DNA of 43,262 nucleotides, from contig NZ_ALVY01000206.1 in assembly GCF_000332035.1 (NCBI RefSeq), forward strand, positions 1-43,262, in the 5' to 3' direction. This DNA comes from Gloeocapsa sp. PCC 73106 (GTDB taxonomy: Bacteria; Cyanobacteriota; Cyanobacteriia; Cyanobacteriales; Gloeocapsaceae). Numbering within the stretch: the first letter of the stretch is position 1; each line of letters begins with the position of its first letter. The notes under the pieces are model-generated. The model was not told the origin of the DNA and did not search any database. It saw nothing but the letters and a program-made list of their open reading frames with translations. The translations under genes were made by a program, and so were the position numbers. Shown here piece by piece: positions 9,789-18,300 of this stretch.

Positions 9789-12341
9789 ATGAAGAAATTG
9801 TTAAAGCGTCTTACTCAAATCGCAGGTTTAGTAACCCTAGTCTTACCCTTATCTACCAATCCAGCTTTAGCCCTAATGGACAAACTAGGGGTAGTCAAAA
9901 GTGCCGACAACGTTAAACAATGGTCAGAAATTACCAGTCGTCTGACTTTAATGAATATTGACTACTGTATCGTTGACGCTAATACCCTAGTGAGTTCATC
10001 AGACTTAAACAACGTCAGAGTATTACTGTTACCTAACGTAGAAAATATCAATGGCGCTCAAGCGGAAGCCATGGAAAGATGGATGGTGCAAGGTGGTAAA
10101 TTTATTGTAGCGGGACCCACGGGCAATCTAGCACAAGCGGAAGTCCGCTCTCAGTTAAAAGATATATTTGGGGCTTATTGGGGCTATCCCTTGTCTTTTC
10201 CCGCTACCCTTGAGCCTCAACCGGAGCAAACTTGGATCAGCTACGACGGTTTAGGGGCCACTCTCAATGGTGGTGTACTTATTCCTAGCACCTTCGATAG
10301 CGAAGTAGCCGCAGTCTGGTTAGCCGAAGGAAAACCCGCAGGAGTAGTCTTTAATCAGAGCGCGGTCTTTTTTGGTTGGCGTTGGGGTTTAGACGCCGTT
10401 TCCTCTGCATCTACAGATATCGCTTGGTTAACAGCAGCTCTAAATTACCATGGCGACTATATCAATACCAGTAGTAGAAATCTAGATCCTCAACCTTGTA
10501 ATGCTGACACCGGCAACGAGCAACTCACATTTCCAGATTGGCAAAAACAGAACCAAAAAAGAGAAACAAAATCTAGCGTTTCCTTAGAGCAAGTTCAAGC
10601 CATGAACCGAGAATTAGAGGGGTTGATTGGACGATTTCAAACTACTCTCAACATGGCGGCCGCACTCAATCAAAAGCAAGATTTACCCACAACTGAAGTA
10701 GTAGCAAAATTTTTAAACAGCAGTCAACCGACTTCTATAGCCTTTACCTCTGAATACCCAGAACTTAACAGTGAATCTTATCAAGTTCTTAGGGAAGCAA
10801 AAAAAAAACATGAACAATTTCTAGAACTAATTAGACAACAAGAGTATCAAAAAGCTAGACAAAAGTGGTTTCAAACTCGTAGTTTACTTCTAGATAATTA
10901 TCCCACCCATAGACCTCTAGCCCAAGCCGAGATTAGAGCTATGTGGCTAGATCGAGGAACGATTGTTAAGGCGCAATCTCCAGAAGAATTGGTGAGAATT
11001 TTCAATCGGATGTCGCAAGCGGGAATCAACACGGTTTTTTTAGAAACCCTCAACGCCAGCTATCCCATCTATCCCAGTCAAATCGCGCCTGAACAAAACC
11101 CCCTAGTCAAAAATTGGGATCCTTTAGCAACGGCGGTTAATCTCGCCCACGAACGCGGTATGGAACTACACGCTTGGGTGTGGGTATTCGCAGCAGCTAA
11201 TGAGGTTCATAATAATATTATTAATCGTCCCAGAAATTATCTAGGTCCAGTGCTTTCTCTCAATCCTCACTGGTTGATGACCAATAAACAGGGACAAGCT
11301 TTTGACTATAGCACTGGGCAAAAAAAAGCCTTTTATGATCCAGCGAATCAGGAAGTTCAAAACTATTTATTATCTCTATTAACAGAAATTAGCACTAATT
11401 ACGAAGTAGACGGTATTCATCTTGATTATATTCGTTATCCTTTTCAGAAACCCGAAGCGAATCAATCCTACGGTTACAGCCGAGAATCGAGTCTGCAATT
11501 CAAGGCTTTAACGGGGGTAGATCCACAAACTTTGAACATTAATCACCATTTGTGGGATGATTGGACTGAGTTTCGTACCAATCAAGTTAATAATTTCGTC
11601 TTTACTGCTTCGCGCAAGTTGAAGGAAAAACGACCAGATTTGATTCTATCTACAGCGGTATTTCCTATCCCTAAACAACAGAGATTAGATTCTATCCAAC
11701 AGCATTGGGAATATTGGGCTCAACAAGAATGGATTGATTTGGTCGTGTTAATGAGTTATGGTTTTAATAATGAAGAACTCTCTCTAAACACTACTGATCT
11801 GCTTGAAGAGAGTGAAATTGATTCTACTCTGATTATTTCAGGGATTAGAATCAATGAGAATGATGCGGTGACGGTGGATAAAATGCAGTTGTTGCGAAAT
11901 TTACCCACCGATGGCTATGCTTTATTCGCCGCCGAAGGTTTTGGTCCTGGTTTGGAGAGAATGCTGCGACAAACTCAGGGTGATCTAAATTATCCTCTTC
12001 CCTATCGTCAACCTTTTGTTGCTCTGGCTAAGCGTTATCAAGGATTGCAAAAAGAGTGGGGTTTTCTCCTAACCTACAATCAGTTACAAATGGATAACAA
12101 AACCATGCAGGAATGGAGTGAAGAAGTGGATTTTCTCGCTAATTCCTTAAACCGCTTGGCTGAAGATCCTTCTAGCAAAAATTTACTTTCAGCCCAAATT
12201 CATCTATCTTCTTTTCGCCGAAAATTTGATTATTGGATGTGGGAACACCAATCTGATAACGCTTATCAAGTAAAATCCTGGCAAAATCGCCTAGCGGGTT
12301 TAGAAAAGTTACTCAATTACGCGTCAAGAACAATTGATTAG
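9789..12341 (+). CDS. Secreted glycoside-hydrolase-like (GHL10) protein
   Basis: The 850-aa product begins with a signal peptide (MKKLLKRLTQ, hydrophobic core, cleavage likely after NPALA at residue 28). An N-terminal alpha/beta region of about 200 residues resembles a glutamine-amidotransferase or trimerisation-type domain. The central third is a TIM-barrel typical of the GHL10 family (PF02638), with AEIRAMWLDRG, RGMELHAWVWVF and DGIHLDYIRYPF. A helical C-terminal tail follows. Export to the periplasm or envelope is likely. The family is linked to glycan hydrolysis by fold, but the substrate and activity are inferred. It stands alone between the helicase and der, both 60 bp or so away. Confidence 0.85.
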   Translation: MKKLLKRLTQIAGLVTLVLPLSTNPALALMDKLGVVKSADNVKQWSEITSRLTLMNIDYCIVDANTLVSSSDLNNVRVLLLPNVENINGAQAEAMERWMVQGGKFIVAGPTGNLAQAEVRSQLKDIFGAYWGYPLSFPATLEPQPEQTWISYDGLGATLNGGVLIPSTFDSEVAAVWLAEGKPAGVVFNQSAVFFGWRWGLDAVSSASTDIAWLTAALNYHGDYINTSSRNLDPQPCNADTGNEQLTFPDWQKQNQKRETKSSVSLEQVQAMNRELEGLIGRFQTTLNMAAALNQKQDLPTTEVVAKFLNSSQPTSIAFTSEYPELNSESYQVLREAKKKHEQFLELIRQQEYQKARQKWFQTRSLLLDNYPTHRPLAQAEIRAMWLDRGTIVKAQSPEELVRIFNRMSQAGINTVFLETLNASYPIYPSQIAPEQNPLVKNWDPLATAVNLAHERGMELHAWVWVFAAANEVHNNIINRPRNYLGPVLSLNPHWLMTNKQGQAFDYSTGQKKAFYDPANQEVQNYLLSLLTEISTNYEVDGIHLDYIRYPFQKPEANQSYGYSRESSLQFKALTGVDPQTLNINHHLWDDWTEFRTNQVNNFVFTASRKLKEKRPDLILSTAVFPIPKQQRLDSIQQHWEYWAQQEWIDLVVLMSYGFNNEELSLNTTDLLEESEIDSTLIISGIRINENDAVTVDKMQLLRNLPTDGYALFAAEGFGPGLERMLRQTQGDLNYPLPYRQPFVALAKRYQGLQKEWGFLLTYNQLQMDNKTMQEWSEEVDFLANSLNRLAEDPSSKNLLSAQIHLSSFRRKFDYWMWEHQSDNAYQVKSWQNRLAGLEKLLNYASRTID

Positions 12342-12349
12342 TCTTTAAA

Positions 12350-12378
12350 TTGCTACAATAGTATAGGCAAATTATAAT
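12350..12378 (+). promoter_or_regulatory. Sigma70-type promoter for der
   Basis: TTGCTA at 12350-12355 and a perfect TATAAT at 12373-12378 are separated by 17 bp, the optimal spacing. The expected transcription start is about 20 nt before the der ATG at 12405. This is a sequence match only. Confidence 0.6.
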
Positions 12379-12404
12379 TAAACTTTTAAAGTTAACTTTT
12401 AACT

Positions 12405-13766
12405 ATGTCTTTACCTATTGTGGCAATTATTGGTAGACCCAATGTGGGAAAATCTACCTTAGTCAATCGTCTCGCCAAAGATAAACAGGCGATTGTTCAT
12501 GATGAACCGGGAATTACGCGCGATCGCACTTACCAACCCGCTTTTTGGCAAGATCGCGATTTCACCATCGTCGATACTGGGGGATTGGTTTTTGACGACG
12601 ATACCGAGTTAATACCCCAAATTCGCGAACAAACTATGCTCGCTTTAAACGAAGCTACAGCGGCAATCTTTATTGTAGACGGACAAGTAGGAGTAACCAC
12701 GGGAGACATGGAAATAGCTTCTTGGTTACGTCAGCAATCGGTTCCAGTGTTATTAGGGGTAAATAAGTGTGAGTCGGTAGCAACAGGGTTAGTTCAAGCC
12801 ACGGAATTCTGGGAGTTGGGATTGGGAGAACCTCTACCATTTAGTGCGATTCACGGCAATGGTACGGGTGAACTACTTGATCTATTAATTGAATATCTTC
12901 CCCCTACCACGGAAATAGAGGAAATCCCAGAAATAAAGGTGGCAATCGTGGGACGTCCTAACGTGGGTAAATCTAGTCTGTTTAATAATCTTACGGGAGA
13001 AAATCGCTGTATCGTCAGTCCTATTTCTGGTACAACTAGAGACGCTATAGACACCGTTATTGAACACGATGGTCAAGTCTACCGCTTAATTGATACCGCG
13101 GGTATTCGTAAAAAGAAAAATGTTGAGTATGGCGTCGAATTCTTCGGTATTAATCGTTCTTTTAGGGCGATACATCGTTCTGACGTGGTTTTACTCGTGA
13201 TTGACGCTCTAGACGAGGTAACGGACCAAGATCTCAAATTAGCGGCGCGAGTCATTGAGGAAGGGCGCGCTGTGATATTGGTGGTTAATAAATGGGATGC
13301 GGTTGATAAAGACTCTTACACTATCTATGAGTATACGAAACTAATCAAGGACCGTCTTTACTATATGGATTGGGCGGAAATCCTCTTTGTTAGCGCAAAA
13401 ACTGGTCAAAGAGTCCCCAAAATATTTGATTTAATTAAAACAGCCGCAACAGAACACCGTCGCCGTGTTACCACTGCTGTAATCAATGAGGTGATTCAAG
13501 AAGCGATTAGTTGGCAATCTCCTCCCACTACTCGGCAGGGAAAACAGGGTAAAATTTATTACGGTACCCAAGTAACCACTGCTCCTCCAGCGATCGCTCT
13601 GTTTGTTAACGATCCTCAGCGTTTTACTGAGAACTATCGTCGCTATATCGAGGGTCAATTCCGCAAACAACTCGGTTTTATCGGTACCCCTATTCGCCTC
13701 TTTTGGAAGGGCAAAAAAGTACGGGAAGCTGAAAGAGAGACCGCTAACCGAGCTACTAAAGTTTAA
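12405..13766 (+). CDS. der: Ribosome-assembly GTPase Der (EngA)
   Basis: The 453-aa protein has two tandem GTPase domains, which is unique to Der. The first has GRPNVGKST near residue 10, DTGG and NKCE; the second has GRPNVGKSS near residue 180, DTAGIRKK and NKWD. A KH-like C-terminal domain ends in [12 protein letters not shown]. It acts in late maturation of the 50S ribosomal subunit. The length is typical. ridA follows 8 bp downstream, so der, ridA and the deaminase probably share a transcript. Confidence 0.97.
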   Translation: MSLPIVAIIGRPNVGKSTLVNRLAKDKQAIVHDEPGITRDRTYQPAFWQDRDFTIVDTGGLVFDDDTELIPQIREQTMLALNEATAAIFIVDGQVGVTTGDMEIASWLRQQSVPVLLGVNKCESVATGLVQATEFWELGLGEPLPFSAIHGNGTGELLDLLIEYLPPTTEIEEIPEIKVAIVGRPNVGKSSLFNNLTGENRCIVSPISGTTRDAIDTVIEHDGQVYRLIDTAGIRKKKNVEYGVEFFGINRSFRAIHRSDVVLLVIDALDEVTDQDLKLAARVIEEGRAVILVVNKWDAVDKDSYTIYEYTKLIKDRLYYMDWAEILFVSAKTGQRVPKIFDLIKTAATEHRRRVTTAVINEVIQEAISWQSPPTTRQGKQGKIYYGTQVTTAPPAIALFVNDPQRFTENYRRYIEGQFRKQLGFIGTPIRLFWKGKKVREAERETANRATKV

Positions 13767-13774
13767 ATAATTCT

Positions 13775-14167
13775 ATGAGTCATCAAGTAATTAAGACTAA
13801 ATCAGCCCCTGAGCCAGTAGGACCTTATAATCAGGCGATCGCAGCTAAAGGGACCTTAGTTTTTCTCGCAGGGCAAATTCCCCTAGATCCTCACACCGGT
13901 CAAATCGTGGGGGAAAATGAGATTACCGCACAAACCCAGCAGGTTATGAAAAATATTGAAGCGATCTTGAGAGCATCTGGGGCTAATTGGTCTAATGTAG
14001 TTAAAACAACCGTTTTTTTAACTGATTTAGGCAACTTTGGCGAGATGAATCAAGTATACGCTCAATACTTCCCTGAGAGTACCGCTCCCGCTAGAGCTTG
14101 TGTGGAGGTATCTCGTCTACCGAAGGATGTTTTAGTAGAAATAGAATGTATAGCGGTGGTAGAGTAA
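13775..14167 (+). CDS. ridA: RidA family enamine/imine deaminase
   Basis: The 130-aa protein shows the YjgF/YER057c/UK114 pattern: [12 protein letters not shown] at the start, [10 protein letters not shown], and the C-terminal signature [20 protein letters not shown] containing the catalytic Arg and terminal Glu. RidA hydrolyses reactive enamine/imine intermediates such as 2-aminoacrylate formed by PLP enzymes. Its TAA overlaps the ATG of the following deaminase by one base (TAATG), indicating translational coupling. The RutC branch of this family is tied to pyrimidine breakdown, which is suggestive next to a cytosine deaminase, but most genomes use RidA generally. Confidence 0.93.
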   Translation: MSHQVIKTKSAPEPVGPYNQAIAAKGTLVFLAGQIPLDPHTGQIVGENEITAQTQQVMKNIEAILRASGANWSNVVKTTVFLTDLGNFGEMNQVYAQYFPESTAPARACVEVSRLPKDVLVEIECIAVVE

Positions 14168-14613
14168 TGGATGAATTTATGATAGAGGCGATCGCCGAAG
14201 CAAAACAGGGTCTTTCTGAAGGAGGAATTCCCATCGGTTCTGTTTTAGTCAAAGACGGACAAATCATTGGGAGAGGACATAATAAAAGGATTCAAAACAA
14301 CGATCCCATGACTCACGCAGAAATAGATTGTCTACGTAATGCAGGTAGAATCGGGGTTTACAGCAACACCACTCTCTACTCTACCCTCATGCCTTGCTAC
14401 TTGTGTGCTGGCGCAGTAGTGCAATTCGGCATCAAAAAAGTTATCGCAGGAGAATCACAAACCTTTCCTGGGGCTAAAGAATTCATGGAATTCCATCAAG
14501 TGGAGGTAATCGATTTAGATTTAGATGAATGCAAGGAATTAATGCAAACGTTTATTACTAATAATCCCTCACTCTGGTTTGAAGATATAGGGTTAGAGTC
14601 AGCAAATATTTAA
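14167..14613 (+). CDS. Cytosine deaminase-like zinc nucleoside deaminase (Fcy1 type)
   Basis: The 148-aa protein starts at ATG 14167, which overlaps the ridA stop; an earlier in-frame GTG inside ridA is not credible. The zinc site is THAEIDCL (His and catalytic Glu) followed by TLMPCYLCAGAV (PCxxC). The C-terminal segment CKELMQTFI and WFEDIG closely resemble the tail of yeast cytosine deaminase Fcy1, more than the tRNA adenosine deaminase TadA or guanine deaminase. Conversion of cytosine to uracil is therefore the best guess. The length matches Fcy1 (about 158 aa). Confidence 0.82.
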   Translation: MDEFMIEAIAEAKQGLSEGGIPIGSVLVKDGQIIGRGHNKRIQNNDPMTHAEIDCLRNAGRIGVYSNTTLYSTLMPCYLCAGAVVQFGIKKVIAGESQTFPGAKEFMEFHQVEVIDLDLDECKELMQTFITNNPSLWFEDIGLESANI

Positions 14614-14669
14614 AAAATCGCCAATGAACTAAATCAGATTGATCTTGAACTTTTCTGGTTCAGAATAGC

Positions 14670-15845
14670 TCAACCAAGCCAGTATTTATAAGCTGAATAA
14701 GCTAGAGTTACAACTCCTGTGATAATCGACGATTCGTCTACTTCAAACTGAGGATGATGTAACGGGTGATTGCGTTGATCTAGACGCCCTACTCCTAAGC
14801 GAAACATTGTTCCTGGTGCGTGTTGGAGATAGATAGAAAAATCCTCAGCACCTAAAGAAGGTTCGGTCAGAATTTGAACGTATTCGCTTCCCCAAGCTTC
14901 TCTAGCAGCTTCTTCAGTAATTTTAGTCAGGTCTTGATCATTTTGTACTGAAGGAATGCCTCTACGGTAATTTACTTGGTATTTAGCACCGTAGGTATGA
15001 CAAATATGGGCGACAATTTTCTCGATCCATTCGGGTAAATTGGCGTGAGTTTCTGGATGAAGAGAGCGTACAGTTCCCGCCAAACGTACTTGAGAGGCGA
15101 TAACATTGGGCGCTCTACCCCCGGTAATTTGTCCAATAGTTAACACCAAAGGACGTAATGGGTTCTGGGTACGACTAATCGCCTGTTGTAGAGTAGTGAT
15201 TACTTGGGCGGCGATCCAGATAGCGTCGATCGCTTCATGAGGACGCGCACCATGTCCGGATTCTCCCTCAATAAATATTTCTAAGTCATCTGCAGCAGCA
15301 GTTAACACACCATATCTAATACCAATGGAACGAGCAGGAATCGAGGGGAATACATGGACACCAAAAACACCACTGACATCTTGCATCGCCCCGTCTTGTA
15401 CCATCCAGCTCGCTCCCTGGGCGATTTCTTCGGCCGGTTGAAACAAAAAACGTATGTTTCCCGGTAAAGTTTCTGGCAATTGTGACAAAATCATAGCTGT
15501 TCCTAATCCCAGGGTAGTATGTATATCGTGTCCACAAGCGTGCATAATCCCAGGATGGCGAGAAGCATATTCTAACTTAGTTTGCTCTTGAATCGGTAGA
15601 GCGTCCATGTCAGTACGAATCGCCAAAATTCTCTGATCTATTCCTTTACCCTCTAACTCCCCAATTACCCCCGTTTTACCCACAGATTCTCTTACGTGCA
15701 GCCCACAGGAAGACAAAATTCCCGCAACATAGACTGCAGTTTGATATTCTTGTCCACTCAGTTCGGGATGAGCATGAATATGACGACGAATGTCGATCAG
15801 ACGAGGAGCGATATTTTCGGCTATTTCTTTGATTTTAGTGAGCAT
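14670..15845 (-). CDS. M20 family amidohydrolase (N-acyl-amino-acid hydrolase type)
   Basis: A 391-aa M20D metallopeptidase-like protein starting at ATG 15845. The metal-binding segments HACGHDIHTT, PAEEIAQGA and SLGAEDFSIYL are present, and GHGARPHEAIDAI marks the lid-domain dimer interface. This group includes hippurate hydrolase, IAA-amino acid hydrolase and N-acetyl-diaminopimelate deacetylase. The exact substrate cannot be told. It is 60 bp downstream of tpiA on the same strand. Confidence 0.9.
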   Translation of the reverse strand: MLTKIKEIAENIAPRLIDIRRHIHAHPELSGQEYQTAVYVAGILSSCGLHVRESVGKTGVIGELEGKGIDQRILAIRTDMDALPIQEQTKLEYASRHPGIMHACGHDIHTTLGLGTAMILSQLPETLPGNIRFLFQPAEEIAQGASWMVQDGAMQDVSGVFGVHVFPSIPARSIGIRYGVLTAAADDLEIFIEGESGHGARPHEAIDAIWIAAQVITTLQQAISRTQNPLRPLVLTIGQITGGRAPNVIASQVRLAGTVRSLHPETHANLPEWIEKIVAHICHTYGAKYQVNYRRGIPSVQNDQDLTKITEEAAREAWGSEYVQILTEPSLGAEDFSIYLQHAPGTMFRLGVGRLDQRNHPLHHPQFEVDESSIITGVVTLAYSAYKYWLG

Positions 15846-15905
15846 AGGAATGATTAGGTTAAGGAAGCTTCTAGCTCAAACTGTAGGCTAGAAGTACCCT
15901 GTATT

Positions 15906-16631
15906 TTATTGGTAGTTGACGATACGAGCAAAGCCTACTGGATCTAGACTAGCACCACCTACTAAAGCGCCGTCGATTTCTGGTTGAGTCATGATTTCAT
16001 CAACATTATTGGGGTTAACTGAACCTCCATATTGAATCGGGACATCTGAGTTAGTTAACTGGGAACGAATTAAACCAATGATGCGATTAGCTTCGGTAGC
16101 TTCACAAGTCTCCCCGGTACCGATCGCCCAAATCGGTTCATAGGCGATCACTAAGTTATTTTGATCAACGTCGACTATACCTTTTTTAATTTGATTGATA
16201 ATTACGTTATCTGTTTCCTCTGCGTCTCTTTGGGCTTTAGTTTCTCCAATGCAAAGAATAGGAGTCAAACCGTGTTTTTGAGCGGCTAGTAAGCGAAAAT
16301 TGACTGTTTCATTGGTATCTGCAAAGTATTGACGCCTTTCGCTGTGACCGACGATTACGTAGCTAACGCCTATTTCCGTTAACATACCTCCAGAAACCTC
16401 TCCAGTGTAAGCTCCCTCATCTTCCCAATGTATATTTTGAGCTCCCACTAGTACCCCAGTGTTATCTAAGTGTTTAGCCAGGAAACTTAAACAGGTAAAT
16501 GGCGCACATAATACCACTTCTTTGTTTTCGCCTTTTGTTCTAAGCTTAGAGTTAAATACTTGCCAAAACTCCAAGGCTTCTGCTTGGGTTTTATGCATTT
16601 TCCAGTTACCAGCAATGATAATTTTTCGCAC
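15906..16631 (-). CDS. tpiA: Triosephosphate isomerase
   Basis: The 241-aa enzyme interconverts dihydroxyacetone phosphate and glyceraldehyde-3-phosphate in glycolysis and the Calvin cycle. Catalytic Lys lies in AGNWKMHK, His in [10 protein letters not shown], Glu in [11 protein letters not shown], and the phosphate-binding YGGSVNPNN is near the end. The start is GTG 16631; no nearby in-frame ATG gives the conserved RKIIIAGNW opening. A TATAAT at 16670-16665 supports a promoter close upstream. Confidence 0.96.
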   Translation of the reverse strand: MRKIIIAGNWKMHKTQAEALEFWQVFNSKLRTKGENKEVVLCAPFTCLSFLAKHLDNTGVLVGAQNIHWEDEGAYTGEVSGGMLTEIGVSYVIVGHSERRQYFADTNETVNFRLLAAQKHGLTPILCIGETKAQRDAEETDNVIINQIKKGIVDVDQNNLVIAYEPIWAIGTGETCEATEANRIIGLIRSQLTNSDVPIQYGGSVNPNNVDEIMTQPEIDGALVGGASLDPVGFARIVNYQ

Positions 16632-16664
16632 AGTTCTAATTTCAGTTAGTTTAACACATAAAAT

Positions 16665-16670
16665 ATTATA
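16665..16670 (-). promoter_or_regulatory. -10 box upstream of tpiA
   Basis: A perfect TATAAT on the minus strand lies 34 bp upstream of the GTG start of tpiA, giving a short leader of about 27 nt. No good -35 hexamer is present at 16-18 bp spacing, so this may need an activator or a group 2 sigma factor. Confidence 0.4.
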
Positions 16671-16762
16671 TAGTAGCAGACTAATCGGTAAGCATGTTCG
16701 GTCCTGGATCCTTCTAATCTCCCTACTTCCTCAATGGGTGGTTATTTTTTTTTGTCAAGGTC

Positions 16763-16792
16763 TTGCAATAAATCTTTACTTAATGTTATATT
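16763..16792 (+). promoter_or_regulatory. hli promoter with overlapping HLR1-like (RpaB) box
   Basis: TTGCAA (16763-16768) and TATATT (16787-16792), spaced by 18 bp, form a plausible promoter. The 18-mer at 16775-16792, TTTACTTAATGTTATATT, matches 16 of 18 positions of the high-light regulatory element consensus KTTACAWWNNKTTACAWW, and overlaps the -10. HLR1 boxes bind the response regulator RpaB and commonly control hli genes. A box over the -10 usually implies repression in low light. Binding is inferred. Confidence 0.55.
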
Positions 16793-16826
16793 TATTTACA
16801 TGAAGAAAAAACAAGGAGCTATCACC

Positions 16827-17039
16827 ATGTCACAACGTAGTTTTGTAGTCGAAGAAAGAGGACGCTTAAACAACTACGCTATTGAGCCCAAGATGTACGT
16901 TGACTCCACCCAACAGTTTGGTTTTAACCAATACGCAGAAAAAATTAACGGACGTTTCGCCATGATTGGCTTCGTTTCCTTGATAGGTTTTGAATTAATC
17001 GCACACCAAGGTTTGATGACTTGGTTGGGGAATCTCTAG
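16827..17039 (+). CDS. hli: High-light-inducible chlorophyll-binding protein (Hlip/SCP)
   Basis: The 70-aa protein has one chlorophyll a/b-binding helix with the signature EKINGRFAMIGFVSLIGFEL, where the ExxNGRxAMIGF motif supplies chlorophyll ligands. Such proteins sit in the thylakoid membrane and protect photosystem II assembly and chlorophyll under light stress. ATG 16827 has AAGGAG 9 bp upstream. A terminator follows directly, so the gene is monocistronic. Confidence 0.93.
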   Translation: MSQRSFVVEERGRLNNYAIEPKMYVDSTQQFGFNQYAEKINGRFAMIGFVSLIGFELIAHQGLMTWLGNL

Positions 17040-17068
17040 TAACTCTCTTCAAAACAACTCATTGAATT

Positions 17069-17096
17069 AATGGTCCTATTTGGGGCCATTTTGTTT
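17069..17096 (+). terminator. Rho-independent terminator after hli
   Basis: AATGGTCC (17069-17076) pairs with GGGCCATT (17083-17090) across a 6-nt loop, allowing one G-T pair, and is followed by TTGTTT. It lies 30 bp past the hli stop. Confidence 0.65.
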
Positions 17097-17100
17097 AATA

Positions 17101-17901
17101 ATGATTATCATTACTAAACAAGGTCATAAAGACACAGTGGACTCAATCATTGATAGAATTGACTTAGCGGTTGTGGGTGGGGGTCCCCAGTCGCTAACTT
17201 TAGTCAATAACTTATTACAAAAGAAACCCCGGTGGCGTCATCGCTTCATCGTCATTGAGACATCTGGTAACTGGTTGACCCAGTGGCAAAAACAATTTCA
17301 AGCTTTTGAGATTCCTCATTTAAGATCGCCTGCGGTGCATCACCCTGATCCTAACCCCTACGCTTTAAGAAGTTTTGCCGAAAAGCGTCCTGAGGAATTG
17401 TTTCCCCCCTATGATTTACCAGGGACCCAATTATTTAAAGACTTTTGTGATGAAGTAATTCAAAGAAGGCAATTAGAGAGCAAAATTCATCCAGGAAAAG
17501 TAGAGAAAATTATTCCCTCCCAGGGATATCATCGCCTTGAGCTAGTCTTAAGTGACGGAAGCATCATTAGTGCACGTCGAGTTATCTTGGCAAATAATTA
17601 CACTCAATTGCAATTACCCCAATGGGTATCATATCAAGTCCGGGTAAATACTTATACATAAAGATGAGTAGGGGTAAAGGGGAAAGGGTAAAGGGTAAAG
17701 GGTAAAGGGTAAAGGTTTAGATAAAAATGTGACTCACAACTTTAAGTTAACTAATTAAGCGGACATGATATCAGAGATTCCCCCCAACTACCCCAAAGAA
17801 AAACTCTGTCACTCCAGTCAAATAAACTTAAGGAATTTATCCTTAGCGAGTCAACGAATTCTGATTATTGGGGGAGGATTAACCAGTGGTCATTTGGCCT
17901 A
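17101..17901 (+). pseudogene. Truncated FAD/NAD(P)-binding protein gene
   Basis: ATG 17101 opens a frame with the Rossmann motif LAVVGGGPQSLTLVNNLL and an FAD-binding protein pattern (HLRSPAVHHPDPNPYALRSF). It breaks off after LPQWVSYQV near 17640. About 120 bp later, in another frame, the family resumes as NYPKEKLCHSSQINLRNLSL and then ILIIGGGLTSGHLA, before a stop at 17899-17901. The rest of the gene, normally another 150 or more residues, is gone. The gap between the pieces contains heptamer repeats. It is therefore a broken gene, interrupted and truncated, next to the Mrp operon. Confidence 0.75.
17671..17715 (+). repeat. GGGTAAA heptamer tandem repeat
   Basis: About six copies of the heptamer GGGTAAA, the first ones imperfect, run head to tail. 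Short tandemly repeated heptamers of this kind are common in cyanobacterial intergenic DNA. Here they lie inside the broken FAD/NAD(P)-binding gene. Confidence 0.85.
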
Positions 17902-17958
17902 AATAAAAAATTATGATAATCTTAAAGGAAACTTAAACTTCAACCCTAGCAAACCACT

Positions 17959-18300
17959 GTGTTAGAAGCATTCGTATTTGGAACGGTACTGTGCGGATTT
18001 TTTGGCATTATTTGGAAAAAGAATTTGGTAATGAAAATTGTCTCCATGGATGTAATGAGTACAGGAGTCATAGCCTATTACGTACTAGTCGCGTCAAGAT
18101 TGGGTTTGTTCACACCGATTATAGGCGATGCGGATCCGACAGATATTGTCTACGCCGATCCGGTGCCTCAAGCAGTGATCTTAACAGGTATTGTCATTGG
18201 CTTCTCGATTCAATCCCTAATGCTAGTCAGTGTCATGAAGTTAGCAAGAGATAATCCGACCTTAGAAAGCGAAGAGATCGAGAAGAACAACACCCCATGA
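17959..18300 (+). CDS. mrpC: Na+/H+ antiporter subunit MrpC/MnhC
   Basis: The 113-aa NuoK-like protein has three membrane helices, and includes the segment ADPTDIVYADPVPQAVILTG typical of MrpC with QAVILTGIVIGFS. It is the first gene of the Mrp operon and starts at GTG 17959. Its TGA overlaps the mrpD ATG (ATGA). The Mrp complex exchanges cytoplasmic Na+ for H+ and in cyanobacteria is linked to salt, pH and inorganic carbon tolerance. Confidence 0.9.
   Translation: MLEAFVFGTVLCGFFGIIWKKNLVMKIVSMDVMSTGVIAYYVLVASRLGLFTPIIGDADPTDIVYADPVPQAVILTGIVIGFSIQSLMLVSVMKLARDNPTLESEEIEKNNTP

Noticed and set aside
17671-17715. Heptamer repeats as a CRISPR array
   Set aside because: The unit is 7 bp with no spacers; it is a simple tandem repeat.
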